NCBI RefSeq assembly: GCF_000380985.1
Contig: NZ_KB905698.1
Coordinates: 1-64,000, forward strand
DNA length: 64,000 nucleotides
From: Proteiniphilum acetatigenes DSM 18083
Lineage (GTDB): Bacteria; Bacteroidota; Bacteroidia; Bacteroidales; Dysgonomonadaceae
Reading direction: 5' to 3'
Shown: positions 16,388 through 25,315 of the stretch, one piece after another
Layout of the letters: each line of letters starts with the position of its first letter
Position numbering within the stretch: position 1 is the first letter of the stretch
Translations under genes and position numbers: made by a program
Notes under the pieces: generated by a model
Told to the model about the DNA's origin: nothing
Seen by the model: the letters and a program-made list of their open reading frames with translations, nothing else
The model's database searches: none

Positions 16388-18751
16388 CTACTCTTCATCG
16401 ATGTACCCTGATCCGTAGCCGTAAGCATAGCCGTAGCCATAACGGGCGCTCTCCCGGTCGGTCCCGTTCAGGATCAGCGCCATGTTTTTGTACTTATGTG
16501 AAGTATAAAAGTTTTCAATTTCAGGCAACAGGGCGCGGTCGAGCAATCCGGCACGGACAATAAAGAGCGTCATGTCCACCTGTTTATTGATGATAGAAGC
16601 ATCGGCCACGATCTCTACCGGCGGGCAGTCGATGAAAATATAGTCGTATTCGTCCCTTAACTGCCTGATCAATTGCCCCCACCGTTCGTCGAACAGCAAT
16701 TCGGTGGGATTGGGAGGAATGGTGCCCACAGGGAGCACGTCCAGATTCTCACGGTTTCCGCTGTTTACAATAATGGATTGCCAGTCGCCCACCTGATGCC
16801 CCAGATAATCGGCAATGCCGGGTTTGGGCGACCGGACATACTTGCTGAGCAACGCCTTGCGCATGTCGAGATCGATGGCAAGTACTCTTTTCCCTTTCAC
16901 GGCGAAACTGGCGGCCAGGTTCATGGTCATGAACGTTTTTCCGCTATAGGGATTCATCGAAGTGAGCATGATCACTTTAGCGCCGTTGTCCTTTACCGAC
17001 ATAAATTCAAGGTTGGTGCGCACCACCCGGTATGCTTCGTTGATGATATTACGGCTTCTCTCCCTGACCATGATCGCTGGCGGATCTTCTTTTTTCCGTG
17101 AGACCTTATTACTCTTCTTCCCTTTGCGGTACATCGGTATTTCACCCACAAACGGGATGGTCATCCCTTCCAGGTCTTTGCGCCCCCGTACCGTGGTATT
17201 GGTCCTCTCCTTCACCACAAAGAAGATCAACGGCAGCAATGTCCCGGCCAGCAACGCGACTAACAGGAGGAAGGGCCGCCGGGGTTCCGTGGAGTTGAGC
17301 GGTCCGTGCGGAGGCATGATGATACGGGTATTGTATGCCGTAAAAGCCTGCGAAAGTTCGTTCTCTTCCCGCTTCTGCAACAGGTATAGATACAAAGCTT
17401 CCTTCACTTTCTGCTGGCGTTCCACTGAAAGCAGGTACCTTGCCTGGTTGGGATTGGAAGCGATCTGTCCTGTCACACGCGCTTCCTGCTTCTTTACATT
17501 GTCGATCTGGGTATGCAACGACGCGACCAGGTTGTCCACGGAACGGATCACCGCCTGCCTCATATCGGCCAATGACTGGGTCATATCGATGACCAGCGGG
17601 TTTCTCTCGCTACTATTGGATAACAAGCTGTTGCGCCGCAATAACAGGGCATTGTATTCGCCAATCTGCCCTTCCAGGTTGGCATTATCGATACCCGAAT
17701 TGGCGGGCAACAATCGGTCGCCGGACTCATCGCCCAAATTCCCACGGATCTGTTCCGCAATGGAGAGCCGGTTATTAAGCTCTAAAAGTTCTCTCCCGCT
17801 CTCGGCATATTGTGACAGGTACATACCCGATACCGCATTTACATCAGGGAGTATATGCTCGCTTTTATAACTCGAAATATCCTGGTCCACGTCTCCCAGT
17901 TCATGCTCGATCACATTGAGCCTTTCGTTGATAAACCGCGAGGTGCTGATGGCGATCCGGTTCTTGTCGTTCATCCAGTCCTCATTGTACACGGCGATCA
18001 GGGTGTTGAGGATATCTTCCGCCCGCCGGGTGGACTGGTCCTTGATACTCAGATCGATCACGGTGGCGTCTTTACTTCCCAGTACGGCCTGCAACGCATT
18101 CGAATATCCGTTTACTACACTTTGAAGGGCTCTTTTAACAAAACGTACATCAGCATTATTCCCCTCCTCGTTGTAATTTGGCGTAGGGGTGACCATCACC
18201 ACACCCACGGGGGTAACAATGGTATCGGACAAGGCACCTTCAATCTCTCCAGAGAGAGGTTTTCCTGAACGGGCAAAGTTGGACAATTCCACTTTTTTCC
18301 CGGGCTGGAAAACTATATCGAATTGAAGGGATTGTGAGCCTGGGTCTTTCAAAGTCACCAGTACAGGTGATTCTTTATAGAGATCGACTTTCCTTAAACC
18401 GCGTTGGACGATATATCTCTTATCAAGATCGAGCCGGAGAACCACTTCCTTCATCAGGGAAGGAGATTTCAAGGTAATCAACTCGTTATTGACGTTGGTG
18501 TTGGACCTGAAAATACCCAGGTCTTCGAACTCCGCAACACTTCCGGCAGATGTCCCGCCCTTGGAGTCGTCCTTGACAAGTATGGAAGCGGTACGGGTGT
18601 ATATGGGCGGCGTAACCAGCAGATAAAGCGCCACCACCACCAGGGCGGCCAATACACTTGCGGCAAACCAATACCATTTGGAGATAAATAGGTGGAACAA
18701 GTCCTGGATCCGGATAAAATCGTCGGCCTGCTTTTGTTTTTCGAAACCCAT
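16388..18751 (-). CDS. wzc: Polysaccharide co-polymerase and tyrosine autokinase (Wzc)
   Basis: 787 residues. A Wzz domain with a first membrane segment (FAASVLAALVVVALYLLV, about 34-51) is followed by a long periplasmic coiled-coil region with a GNVR-like motif. A second membrane segment lies at about 500-520 (LLLVALLAGTLLPLIFFVV), and a cytoplasmic BY-kinase domain ends the protein. The kinase has Walker A SMNPYSGKTF (about 602), Walker A' VLAIDLDMRKALL (about 627) and Walker B YIFIDCPPV (about 705). The C-terminus is a tyrosine cluster (seven Tyr in RYGYGYAYGYGSGYIDEE), the autophosphorylation tail. It controls chain length and export together with Wza. It directly follows the wza gene. 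Confidence 0.93.
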   Translation of the reverse strand: MGFEKQKQADDFIRIQDLFHLFISKWYWFAASVLAALVVVALYLLVTPPIYTRTASILVKDDSKGGTSAGSVAEFEDLGIFRSNTNVNNELITLKSPSLMKEVVLRLDLDKRYIVQRGLRKVDLYKESPVLVTLKDPGSQSLQFDIVFQPGKKVELSNFARSGKPLSGEIEGALSDTIVTPVGVVMVTPTPNYNEEGNNADVRFVKRALQSVVNGYSNALQAVLGSKDATVIDLSIKDQSTRRAEDILNTLIAVYNEDWMNDKNRIAISTSRFINERLNVIEHELGDVDQDISSYKSEHILPDVNAVSGMYLSQYAESGRELLELNNRLSIAEQIRGNLGDESGDRLLPANSGIDNANLEGQIGEYNALLLRRNSLLSNSSERNPLVIDMTQSLADMRQAVIRSVDNLVASLHTQIDNVKKQEARVTGQIASNPNQARYLLSVERQQKVKEALYLYLLQKREENELSQAFTAYNTRIIMPPHGPLNSTEPRRPFLLLVALLAGTLLPLIFFVVKERTNTTVRGRKDLEGMTIPFVGEIPMYRKGKKSNKVSRKKEDPPAIMVRERSRNIINEAYRVVRTNLEFMSVKDNGAKVIMLTSMNPYSGKTFMTMNLAASFAVKGKRVLAIDLDMRKALLSKYVRSPKPGIADYLGHQVGDWQSIIVNSGNRENLDVLPVGTIPPNPTELLFDERWGQLIRQLRDEYDYIFIDCPPVEIVADASIINKQVDMTLFIVRAGLLDRALLPEIENFYTSHKYKNMALILNGTDRESARYGYGYAYGYGSGYIDEE

Positions 18752-18781
18752 ACAATTAAATGAAAAATGAAAAGTGAAAAA

Positions 18782-19600
18782 TTATTTGACCCTGACAACC
18801 AGCACAGCGATGGAGGTAAGGAGAGATGCCAGCGAGATCCAGAAGGAGGTGGAACGCACGTTATTGCCGTTAACCGTGGATTGGCGCGCCCGCACAGTAT
18901 TGGGCTCTACATATACCACGTCGTTCTGCTGCAGATAGTACACCGGGGAACTATAGAATTGCCCGGCGGAGGTGAGGTCTACCCGGTAGGGCACCTGCAC
19001 ACCCTGCTCCTCACGCAGCACATACACGGTTTCACGTTTTCCGTAGATGGTGAGGTCGCCCGCCATGCCGATCGCATCGAGCAGGGTCATCCTGTCGCGG
19101 TCAATGGCAAACCTCCCGGGCCTGTTCACCTCGCCCAGCACCGAAAAACTCAGGTTCATAAATTCAACGGTCACTACCGGATCTTTAACCAGGTCTCCGG
19201 TGATAAGCGTGTGTTTGATATGCGCGGCGATCTCCGTGCGTGTCAATCCCTCCACATGAACCTTTCCTACGACCGGAAAGTCGATATCGCCCTGCTCATC
19301 GACCGTATAACCAGATATTTGCTGGGAACCGGAACTTTGAGACACTCCGGAAGACATACCGATCCGGTGTGACACAATGGGAAGGTTGAAGAGGTTGGAC
19401 AACTCCGCATCCTTGCTATTCACCACGATGGATATCTTGTCATTGGGACGTACCTTTATTTCCAGTGGGACGGCTATTTGTTCCGCCACACCGGGTTCCA
19501 GATCCTGGAAATAGCTGATTTTCCCTACGGACATACATGAGCTAAAACATGCCACTGCTATGATCAGCACCAAAACATAGTAAGTCTTTATTCGTTTCAT
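18782..19600 (-). CDS. wza: Outer-membrane polysaccharide export lipoprotein (Wza family)
   Basis: 272 residues with a lipoprotein signal (hydrophobic stretch, then lipobox ACFSSC with the acylated Cys near residue 22). A Poly_export domain follows (KVRPNDKISIVVNSKD, GYTVDEQGDIDFPVVGKVHV), then an SLBB domain (SVLGEVNRPGRFAID, DLTIYGKRETVYVLR). A C-terminal hydrophobic helix (ISLASLLTSIAVLVV) probably crosses the outer membrane. The start at ATG 19600 is preferred over the in-frame TTG two codons upstream. It forms the export channel with Wzc; 30 bp separate the two genes. Confidence 0.92.
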   Translation of the reverse strand: MKRIKTYYVLVLIIAVACFSSCMSVGKISYFQDLEPGVAEQIAVPLEIKVRPNDKISIVVNSKDAELSNLFNLPIVSHRIGMSSGVSQSSGSQQISGYTVDEQGDIDFPVVGKVHVEGLTRTEIAAHIKHTLITGDLVKDPVVTVEFMNLSFSVLGEVNRPGRFAIDRDRMTLLDAIGMAGDLTIYGKRETVYVLREEQGVQVPYRVDLTSAGQFYSSPVYYLQQNDVVYVEPNTVRARQSTVNGNNVRSTSFWISLASLLTSIAVLVVRVK

Positions 19601-19735
19601 TTGCAAGATCGATATTCAAATTGATTCCGTAAATACAGATGTCTTCAAATCTTATCGAAAACATTCAATAATTATTCAAATTTACTTTATAAATGCAGAT
19701 ATTTGAATTTTATTCCATTATTTTAAATGCCTTAT

Positions 19736-20902
19736 TTAAAATAGTTGGTCGCTTTTTATTTGACCGACCTGTTCCACCGTTATTTTATTTTGAAGAGAAG
19801 CTGCACGAGCAGCCCGCTTCACTCCCCGCCTTAAAAAGAAATCGAGAAAAATCCATAGCAGGATAATACCTCCCAACAGCAGGTTGATGTCAAGGAAGGA
19901 TACGAGAAGGACGGTAATGCCTCCAAAGAAGATCACATTCGTCAGCATGATCAAAGTAGCGACCCTATGGGAGAATCCCAAGTCCAGCAATTGATGATGC
20001 ATATGGCTTCTATCGGGCTTAAAAGGATTTCTACGCTTAAACAGCCTGAATAATACAACCCTCAGTCCATCAAACAATGGCACAATCAATACAGAGAAAC
20101 CCAAAACCAATGCTTGGGGCGATTGATCAGAACCGACTGAAACAAAGTGATATACTTTCACGGCAAACACCGAGAGGAGCATGCCAATGGTTAACGATCC
20201 GCAATCGCCCATGAATATCTTACTGTGGTTGCTCGCCTTACCAAATATATTATAATAAAAGAATGGAACCAACATACCCAAGGCGGCAAAAGCTAATATA
20301 CTATAAATATATAGCTGAAGATAAAGGAAAGTAAACCCGAAAAAAAGAAAGGCAAGCATGGCTATGCCTGCCGCCAATCCATCGATACCATCGATAAAGT
20401 TAAAAGCATTGATAATGGAAACGATAATAAAGAGGGTAAGGGGAATACCTAATATCGGACTGATTTCATACATTCCAAAAAGGCCGTGCAGATTGTTGAC
20501 CCATACACCCGATGCTATAAATAACACTGCGGCTATTACCTGGATCAATAGCTTGCTCCGGTAACGGACATCGATCAAATCATCGGCAATACCCGTCAGA
20601 TACAGGAAAATAATAGCGGACAATACCAGAGTCCACTCCACTAAGGATGATTGGTGAATAGATGAAATTATGGATGTATGCAAAAGAATGTTGACACTCA
20701 CCACCAAAAGAAAGGAGAGTATCATGGCCGGGAAAAAACCGACACCACCTAACCGTGGAACGATCCCATCATGCACTTTTCTGTCATCATGCGAATCAAA
20801 CAGGTTTTTTTCAAAACAAATACGTTGAATTTCGGGAAGAAAAAACCATGAAAAAAGCCCGCTGCCAATCAAAGCAGCAATAAGACTGATGTATAGTTCC
20901 AT
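19736..20902 (-). CDS. wecA: Undecaprenyl-phosphate sugar-1-phosphate transferase, WecA/TagO family
   Basis: 388 residues with about ten membrane helices and all signature motifs of the MraY/WecA superfamily: GIADDLIDVRYRSKL (Mg-binding DD), NAFNFIDGIDGLAAG, FMGDCGSLTIG and the C-terminal RSHMHHQLLD histidine cluster. It transfers HexNAc-1-phosphate (probably GlcNAc-1-P) from UDP to undecaprenyl phosphate and so starts the repeat unit. Second gene of the capsule operon, 65 bp after upxY. No PglC/WbaP-type initiator is present elsewhere in the operon, so this is the likely initiating enzyme. It is followed by a 135-bp AT-rich gap before wza. Confidence 0.92.
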   Translation of the reverse strand: MELYISLIAALIGSGLFSWFFLPEIQRICFEKNLFDSHDDRKVHDGIVPRLGGVGFFPAMILSFLLVVSVNILLHTSIISSIHQSSLVEWTLVLSAIIFLYLTGIADDLIDVRYRSKLLIQVIAAVLFIASGVWVNNLHGLFGMYEISPILGIPLTLFIIVSIINAFNFIDGIDGLAAGIAMLAFLFFGFTFLYLQLYIYSILAFAALGMLVPFFYYNIFGKASNHSKIFMGDCGSLTIGMLLSVFAVKVYHFVSVGSDQSPQALVLGFSVLIVPLFDGLRVVLFRLFKRRNPFKPDRSHMHHQLLDLGFSHRVATLIMLTNVIFFGGITVLLVSFLDINLLLGGIILLWIFLDFFLRRGVKRAARAASLQNKITVEQVGQIKSDQLF

Positions 20903-20967
20903 TTTGATGAAATTTTGGTGTAGCGGTTTTCTTTTTCCAAGAATAACCAGACTCGATCGTTGAAACT

Positions 20968-21495
20968 TTATGACTCTATATTTTCCAGCAAGGAAGGATG
21001 TATATAATGTGTAGCTACCATTAGGAATCCTCTGATCTGTACTACGACCCGTTTATTGTTCCTCACCCTGACCAATGTCCCTTCCACTCCTTTGAATGGA
21101 CCACCCGTGATACGCACCCTGGCACCGACCTTGAATTTTAATTTATCGGGACTCAGATACACGATTTCCTCATCATAATTACCGGCCACCGCCATAAAAT
21201 GAAACATCTCTTCTTCACGGATAGTAATAGGCTCACCAGTACCCTGATCCATAATGTAACGTAATGGGAATTTCAACTTTAACTCATTAATGAGCAGCTG
21301 GTTGGATTTTATAAAAATGAGATTATGAATTACTGGCTCTAACTTCTTGACTTTAACACCATTTTTCTCACTAATTTTGTATGTCATAGGCACAAAATTA
21401 ATGATGTGATTGGCATCGCAGTACTGCTTTACGATCATTTCCCGGCTATAGGTAACCCGTAATGCATACCAATATGACTCATCATACGATGTCAT
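20968..21495 (-). CDS. upxY: UpxY-type NusG-like transcription antiterminator
   Basis: 175 residues. The N-terminal NGN domain has YWYALRVTYSREMIVKQYC and FVPMTYKISEKNG. The C-terminal KOW domain has FKVGARVRITGGPFKGVEGT. UpxY proteins are encoded first in Bacteroides capsule operons and allow RNA polymerase to read through the leader of their own operon. The start at ATG 21495 is chosen; upstream in-frame extension would rely on TTG at 21513. A minus-strand promoter box lies at 21667-21674, giving a leader of about 165 bases. No UpxZ-type gene follows it, unlike the B. fragilis arrangement. Confidence 0.9.
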   Translation of the reverse strand: MTSYDESYWYALRVTYSREMIVKQYCDANHIINFVPMTYKISEKNGVKVKKLEPVIHNLIFIKSNQLLINELKLKFPLRYIMDQGTGEPITIREEEMFHFMAVAGNYDEEIVYLSPDKLKFKVGARVRITGGPFKGVEGTLVRVRNNKRVVVQIRGFLMVATHYIHPSLLENIES

Positions 21496-21666
21496 ATTTT
21501 TGGCTTCACACAAATTAATGAAGGTTCATGACAAACTTCGATTAAAGACATTCCTTGGGGACACCAGAATTACCAAAAAATGCTGGTTTTTTAAATATTA
21601 TACAAAAAAATAAATAAATTACAAATTCCTATCTCTGCCCCAGAAACAGATCGTTATAATTTACCA

Positions 21667-21674
21667 CAAAGGTA
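21667..21674 (-). promoter_or_regulatory. Candidate -7 box for the capsule operon
   Basis: The minus strand reads TACCTTTG here, matching the Bacteroidetes -7 consensus TAnnTTTG. The -33 element is weak (no clear TTTG about 20 bases upstream). Transcription would start near 21660 and run through a leader of about 165 bases into upxY, a suitable distance for UpxY-dependent processive antitermination. No inverted repeats that would make this promoter invertible were seen. Confidence 0.45.
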
Positions 21675-21814
21675 GATAAAGTAGTTTGATTTAACCTTAC
21701 ATAAATTTACATTTAACAAAAATTTCATGCAAATTCCCCCTTATTTTCAGAAAGTTGCACAAAAAATATCTCAAAAAAGACAATACTGTTAAACCAATTT
21801 AAATGAATAATTTC

Positions 21815-21822
21815 TATATTTG
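21815..21822 (+). promoter_or_regulatory. Candidate -7 box reading away from the capsule operon
   Basis: TATATTTG on the plus strand fits TAnnTTTG exactly. The -33 region is AT-rich without a clean TTTG. No protein gene lies downstream on this strand before infC, which is on the other strand, so this box is assigned to the candidate small RNA ending at the terminator near 22110. Confidence 0.4.
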
Positions 21823-21829
21823 CATATCT

Positions 21830-22110
21830 TGCTCATTGAAAAATATTTACTATAAACAGATACGATACAATTATGTTATTTCTTATCGGGTGTATTTATA
21901 TTCTGTATGAAGGGATTTTTGGTAATATCTGGACAAATTATCAGTAGCTTCAAGGCAATAGAAAGTCATGTGGGATAAACTGGCTTATACCCCACGTAAA
22001 ATTGATCCGAATCTGAATTTAAAACAGGTTATCGGAAAATAAATACTAAAAATTACCGGAGAGATTTGGCAAGAGAAGGAGGAAGAACCAACTATTCTTC
22101 CTCTTTTTTA
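21830..22110 (+). ncRNA. Candidate small RNA between upxY and infC
   Basis: A plus-strand unit is bounded by a TAnnTTTG box (21815-21822) and a strong hairpin-plus-T-run (22076-22112). It lies in a 578-bp gap with no other gene. Inside it, GTGGGATAA (21970-21978) can pair with TTATACCCCAC (21985-21995), with one bulged base and a short loop. The same stretch also reads as a 24-codon open frame (21968-22042, MWDKLAYTPRKIDPNLNLKQ), so a short peptide is the alternative. I do not recognise it as a known RNA family. The existence of the transcript is inference. Confidence 0.35.
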
Positions 22111-22112
22111 TT
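22076..22112 (+). terminator. Rho-independent terminator, plus strand
   Basis: GAGGAAGAA (22079-22087) and TTCTTCCTC (22095-22103) form a perfect 9-bp stem with a 7-base loop, followed directly by a run of six T. The right arm lies over the end of infC, which is on the opposite strand. The T-run is only on the plus-strand side, so it would stop transcripts coming from the upxY-infC gap and protect infC from antisense reading. Confidence 0.6.
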
Positions 22113-22652
22113 TTCTTTTTTTGCTCCAGGTGTTACCTTTTTCGGGGAGAGCATGATCGACATACGCTTACCTTCCATGATGGGCATATATTCTACTTTA
22201 GCATACTCTTCCAGATCGTTGGCAAAACGCAGTAACAATACTTCGCCCTGCTCTTTGAACAGGATGGAGCGTCCTTTGAAAAATACAAATGCCTTCACTT
22301 TCGAACCTTCGCTCAGGAAGTTCATGGCGTGTTTCAGTTTAAAGTTATAGTCGTGATCGTCGGTCTGGGGGCCGAAACGGATCTCTTTTACTGTCACCTT
22401 TACCGATTTCGCCTTCTGTTCTTTTAACTTTTTCTTTTGTTGGTATACAAATTTCTGGTAGTCGATTACCCTACAGACAGGTGGTTTTGCCGTAGGAGCA
22501 ATTTCCACAAGGTCTAACTCCTGCTGCTCGGCAATTTTCAAAGCTTCCCTCGTGGGATAGATGCCTTCCTGCACATTGTCTCCTACTAACCGGACTTCCG
22601 GTACCCGGATACGCTCATTGATCCGATGTTGCTCTTTTGAGTCTTTTCTCAT
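22092..22652 (-). CDS. infC: Translation initiation factor IF-3
   Basis: 186 residues. The N-terminal domain has [16 protein letters not shown] and [21 protein letters not shown] lysine-rich linker follows, and the C-terminal domain has [17 protein letters not shown] and [19 protein letters not shown] charged tail (KKENKKEEE) is common in Bacteroidetes IF-3. It binds the 30S subunit and checks initiator tRNA. It follows thrS by 65 bp, as in most bacteria. The expected rpmI and rplT genes do not follow; the capsule operon starts instead. Confidence 0.97.
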   Translation of the reverse strand: MRKDSKEQHRINERIRVPEVRLVGDNVQEGIYPTREALKIAEQQELDLVEIAPTAKPPVCRVIDYQKFVYQQKKKLKEQKAKSVKVTVKEIRFGPQTDDHDYNFKLKHAMNFLSEGSKVKAFVFFKGRSILFKEQGEVLLLRFANDLEEYAKVEYMPIMEGKRMSIMLSPKKVTPGAKKENKKEEE

Positions 22653-22717
22653 TCAAAAACTTTTAATGTTCTCTCTTTTACTGATGATCTCTAAATTAGT
22701 TCTTTTTATATCAATAT

Positions 22718-24673
22718 TTATAATCCTGATTTCCCGGGATTCATCATTTCTTCTACTTCACGGGAAATTTCTTCGGCAAATGTAAGCAATTTTACCGAAC
22801 CTTTGTCTTCCCCTCCCTGTTTTCTTACCGAAACCTCTTCATTTTCCACCTCTTTCTCGCCTACGATCAGTAAATAAGGAATGCGTTTCAATTCATTATC
22901 ACGGATCTTACGCCCTACTTTTTCATTGCGGTCGTCCACCTCGGCACGGATATCGAATTTCTTCAATTCTTTCACTACATCGAAGGCATAACCGTTGAAT
23001 TTTTCGCTGACCGGAAGTACCACCACCTGTGTAGGAGTAAGCCATAGCGGGAACTTGCCGGCAGTATGCTCGATCAATACCGCCACAAAACGCTCCATCG
23101 ATCCGAACGGTGCACGGTGGATCATCACGGGACGATGTTTCTGGTTATCTGCTCCGGTATATTCCAGTTCGAACCGTTCGGGCAGGTTATAATCCACCTG
23201 GATGGTACCTAGCTGCCAGCGGCGTCCCAATGCATCTTTTACCATAAAATCGAGTTTGGGACCATAAAATGCAGCCTCACCCAATTCCACTCTTGCTTTC
23301 AGTCCTTTTTCCTCACAAGCCTCCACGATAGCACGTTCGGCTTTTTCCCAATTTTCATCGGAACCTATATATTTTTCCTTATCATTGGGATCACGGAGGG
23401 ATATCTGCGCTTCAAAATTTTCGAAATTCAATGCATTGAAGATGATGAAGATGATATCCATCACTTTCAGGAATTCATTTTTCACCTGGTCGGGAGTACA
23501 GAAGATATGTGCATCGTCCTGTGTGAAGCCGCGCACGCGGGTCAGCCCGTGCAATTCACCGCTCTGCTCGTAACGGTACACCGTCCCGAATTCCGCCAAC
23601 CGTAACGGCAGGTCTTTATAGGAACGGGGAAAAGCTTTGTATATCTCGCAGTGATGCGGGCAGTTCATTGGCTTCAGCAGGAACTCCTCTCCCTCTTCGG
23701 GAGTTTTGATGGGTTGGAATGAATCTTTACCATATTTGGCATAGTGGCCTGATGTCACATAGAGTTGCTTATGACCGATATGCGGTGTGATCACCTGCTC
23801 GTAATCGAACTCACGTTGTATCTTCTTCAGGAAATCCTCCAGGCGGAGACGCAATTGGGTACCTTTAGGCAACCACAAAGGAAGCCCTGATCCCACAGTC
23901 TGAGAGAAATGAAAGAGTTGCAGTTCTTTACCTATCTTGCGATGATCCCGTTTTTTTGCCTCTTCGAGCATCACTAAATATTCATCCAGCATCTTCTTCT
24001 TGGGAAAAGTGATCCCGTAAAGTCTTGTCAACTGGGGACGCTTTTCGTCACCGCGCCAGTAAGCACCGGCGGAAGACAATATCTTTACTGCCTTAATATA
24101 GGATGTATTGGGAAGATGAGGCCCTCGGCATAGGTCGGTAAAACTTCCCTGGGTATAGGTGGTGATGGTCCCATCTTCCAATTCGTTGATCAGCTCTACC
24201 TTATAGTTTTCATTCCGGCCGGAAAACATACTGATAGCATCGGGTTTGGATATACTCTGGCGTACTATATCTTCTTTGGCCGCGATCAGTTCCATCATTT
24301 TCTTTTCGATGGCGGGGAAATCTGTCTCTTTGATGGTCACACCTTCACCCGGATCCACATCGTAATAGAATCCGTTCTCAATGGCCGGACCTATACCGAA
24401 TTTTATACCCGGATAGAGTATCTGCAGCGCTTCGGCCATCAGGTGGGCCGACGAGTGCCAATAGGCATGCCTACCCTCTTCATCGTCCCATTTCAGCAAC
24501 CGGACAGAGGCGTCATGGTCTATGGGCCTTGTCAGGTCCCACGTCTCACCATCCACACTCGCGGCAAGCACCTCCTGTGCCAGCCGTGGACTGATACTGT
24601 TTGCGACCTCTATTCCTGTTACTCCTTTTTCATATTCCCTGACAGATCCGTCGGGAAATGTAATTTTTATCAT
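22718..24673 (-). CDS. thrS: Threonine-tRNA ligase
   Basis: 651 residues from the family-typical start [14 protein letters not shown] (24673); an ATG four codons upstream (24685) is also possible. Domains in order are TGS, the editing domain ([12 protein letters not shown], with HxxxH-type residues), the class II core with [12 protein letters not shown] (motif 2) and [14 protein letters not shown] (motif 3), and the C-terminal anticodon-binding domain ([14 protein letters not shown]). [15 protein letters not shown] holds the zinc-site cysteine. It charges tRNA-Thr. First gene of thrS-infC, with a promoter box at 24864-24871 and a leader of about 180 bases that can fold in two ways. Confidence 0.97.
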   Translation of the reverse strand: MIKITFPDGSVREYEKGVTGIEVANSISPRLAQEVLAASVDGETWDLTRPIDHDASVRLLKWDDEEGRHAYWHSSAHLMAEALQILYPGIKFGIGPAIENGFYYDVDPGEGVTIKETDFPAIEKKMMELIAAKEDIVRQSISKPDAISMFSGRNENYKVELINELEDGTITTYTQGSFTDLCRGPHLPNTSYIKAVKILSSAGAYWRGDEKRPQLTRLYGITFPKKKMLDEYLVMLEEAKKRDHRKIGKELQLFHFSQTVGSGLPLWLPKGTQLRLRLEDFLKKIQREFDYEQVITPHIGHKQLYVTSGHYAKYGKDSFQPIKTPEEGEEFLLKPMNCPHHCEIYKAFPRSYKDLPLRLAEFGTVYRYEQSGELHGLTRVRGFTQDDAHIFCTPDQVKNEFLKVMDIIFIIFNALNFENFEAQISLRDPNDKEKYIGSDENWEKAERAIVEACEEKGLKARVELGEAAFYGPKLDFMVKDALGRRWQLGTIQVDYNLPERFELEYTGADNQKHRPVMIHRAPFGSMERFVAVLIEHTAGKFPLWLTPTQVVVLPVSEKFNGYAFDVVKELKKFDIRAEVDDRNEKVGRKIRDNELKRIPYLLIVGEKEVENEEVSVRKQGGEDKGSVKLLTFAEEISREVEEMMNPGKSGL

Positions 24674-24688
24674 ATTTGTATCCATTAA

Positions 24689-24783
24689 AATGAAACTATC
24701 TACCTCATACTTTGTGAAATTGGTTCCAGGCAAGCCTGTTCTCTGCCTGTTCAGTTTATCGAAATAGTTTCATTCACTATTTC
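24689..24783 (-). promoter_or_regulatory. thrS leader with two competing pairings
   Basis: Segment 24764-24774 (plus strand ATAGTTTCATT) is the exact complement of 24689-24699 (AATGAAACTAT), which lies just before the thrS start codons. The 11-bp pairing would hide the initiation region. The same upstream segment can instead form a local hairpin, GAAATAGT (24761-24768) with ACTATTTC (24776-24783), leaving the start free. A further palindrome, AACGAGTAAACTCGTT, lies at about 24817-24832. This is the layout of a translational or attenuation switch. The sensed signal (perhaps ThrRS itself or tRNA-Thr) is unknown. Confidence 0.4.
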
Positions 24784-24863
24784 AATTTACATTAGACTAT
24801 TCCTGCGTTCGGCAAAACGAGTAAACTCGTTCTGCTCTCTCTTATCGGAACAGTTTAAGAATG

Positions 24864-24871
24864 CAAAAATA
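24864..24871 (-). promoter_or_regulatory. Candidate thrS promoter, -7 box
   Basis: The minus strand reads TATTTTTG, a full match to TAnnTTTG. A TTTC/TTTA stretch lies about 20 bases upstream as a possible -33 element. It is the only good box in the gap upstream of thrS and would give a leader of roughly 180 bases. Confidence 0.5.
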
Positions 24872-24932
24872 GTGATTTTGTGCTATGTAAAGAAAAAAAG
24901 ATCGTTTTTTCTATAAAGAAACGGTAGATGAA

Positions 24933-25262
24933 TTATTTCTTCTTTACCGGTTGTTCTATGGGTTTTGCTTCGACCACTTCTAACTTCACCTTCTCAAACG
25001 CCAACTGCAATTTTTCCGGATCGGTACGGTCGGCACGATACCTGATCTGCACGGTGCTTCCGTCTTTGCCGTACGTAATACCGGTCACGCCTTTTTCGAA
25101 TGCAATGTTGTTATCGATCTTCCTTTTGCAATTCTGACAGATCTCTTCATTGAGTGTGAACTCGATCACTTCCTGTTTTTTCTCTTTCTTTTGTTGTTTC
25201 TGGGCGAAACCAATGCCTGTGGATAAGGCAATCACTGCAAATAATGCAATTATCTTCTTCAT
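24933..25262 (-). CDS. Exported heavy-metal-associated (HMA-like) protein
   Basis: 109 residues. A signal peptide (MKKIIALFAVIALSTGIGFA) is followed by a lysine-rich spacer and an HMA-like ferredoxin fold, with a CQNCKRKI motif in the position of the usual CxxC metal site and GVTGITYGKDGSTVQIRY afterward. It is likely to bind copper or another soft metal in the periplasm. It ends the operon HYC_CC_PP-like protein - TonB receptor - HMA, which supports a metal role. The last residues (PIEQPVKKK) are unstructured. Confidence 0.75.
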   Translation of the reverse strand: MKKIIALFAVIALSTGIGFAQKQQKKEKKQEVIEFTLNEEICQNCKRKIDNNIAFEKGVTGITYGKDGSTVQIRYRADRTDPEKLQLAFEKVKLEVVEAKPIEQPVKKK

Positions 25263-25315
25263 TTTTTTGTTTTAATAGTTTGTACTTGTCAATTATCATC
25301 ACATCAGCAAATCGA

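Noticed and set aside
16388-16450. Tandem DNA repeat at the 3' end of wzc
   Set aside because: The periodic sequence is explained by the Tyr/Gly-rich phosphorylation tail of the kinase and is not a separate repeat element.
16962-17870. A 302-codon open frame on the plus strand inside wzc
   Set aside because: It lies fully opposite the well-conserved wzc coding sequence, has a serine/arginine-rich composition typical of reverse-strand shadows, and lacks any recognisable motif or promoter.
21514-21840. Invertible capsule promoter flanked by inverted repeats, as in B. fragilis
   Set aside because: I searched the region for matching inverted repeats on both sides of the promoter box and saw none longer than chance.
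21968-22042. A 24-codon open frame (MWDKLAYTPRKID…) between upxY and infC
   Set aside because: It is too short to call as a gene, is preceded by an in-frame stop, and coincides with an RNA hairpin. It is kept only as an alternative in the small-RNA entry.
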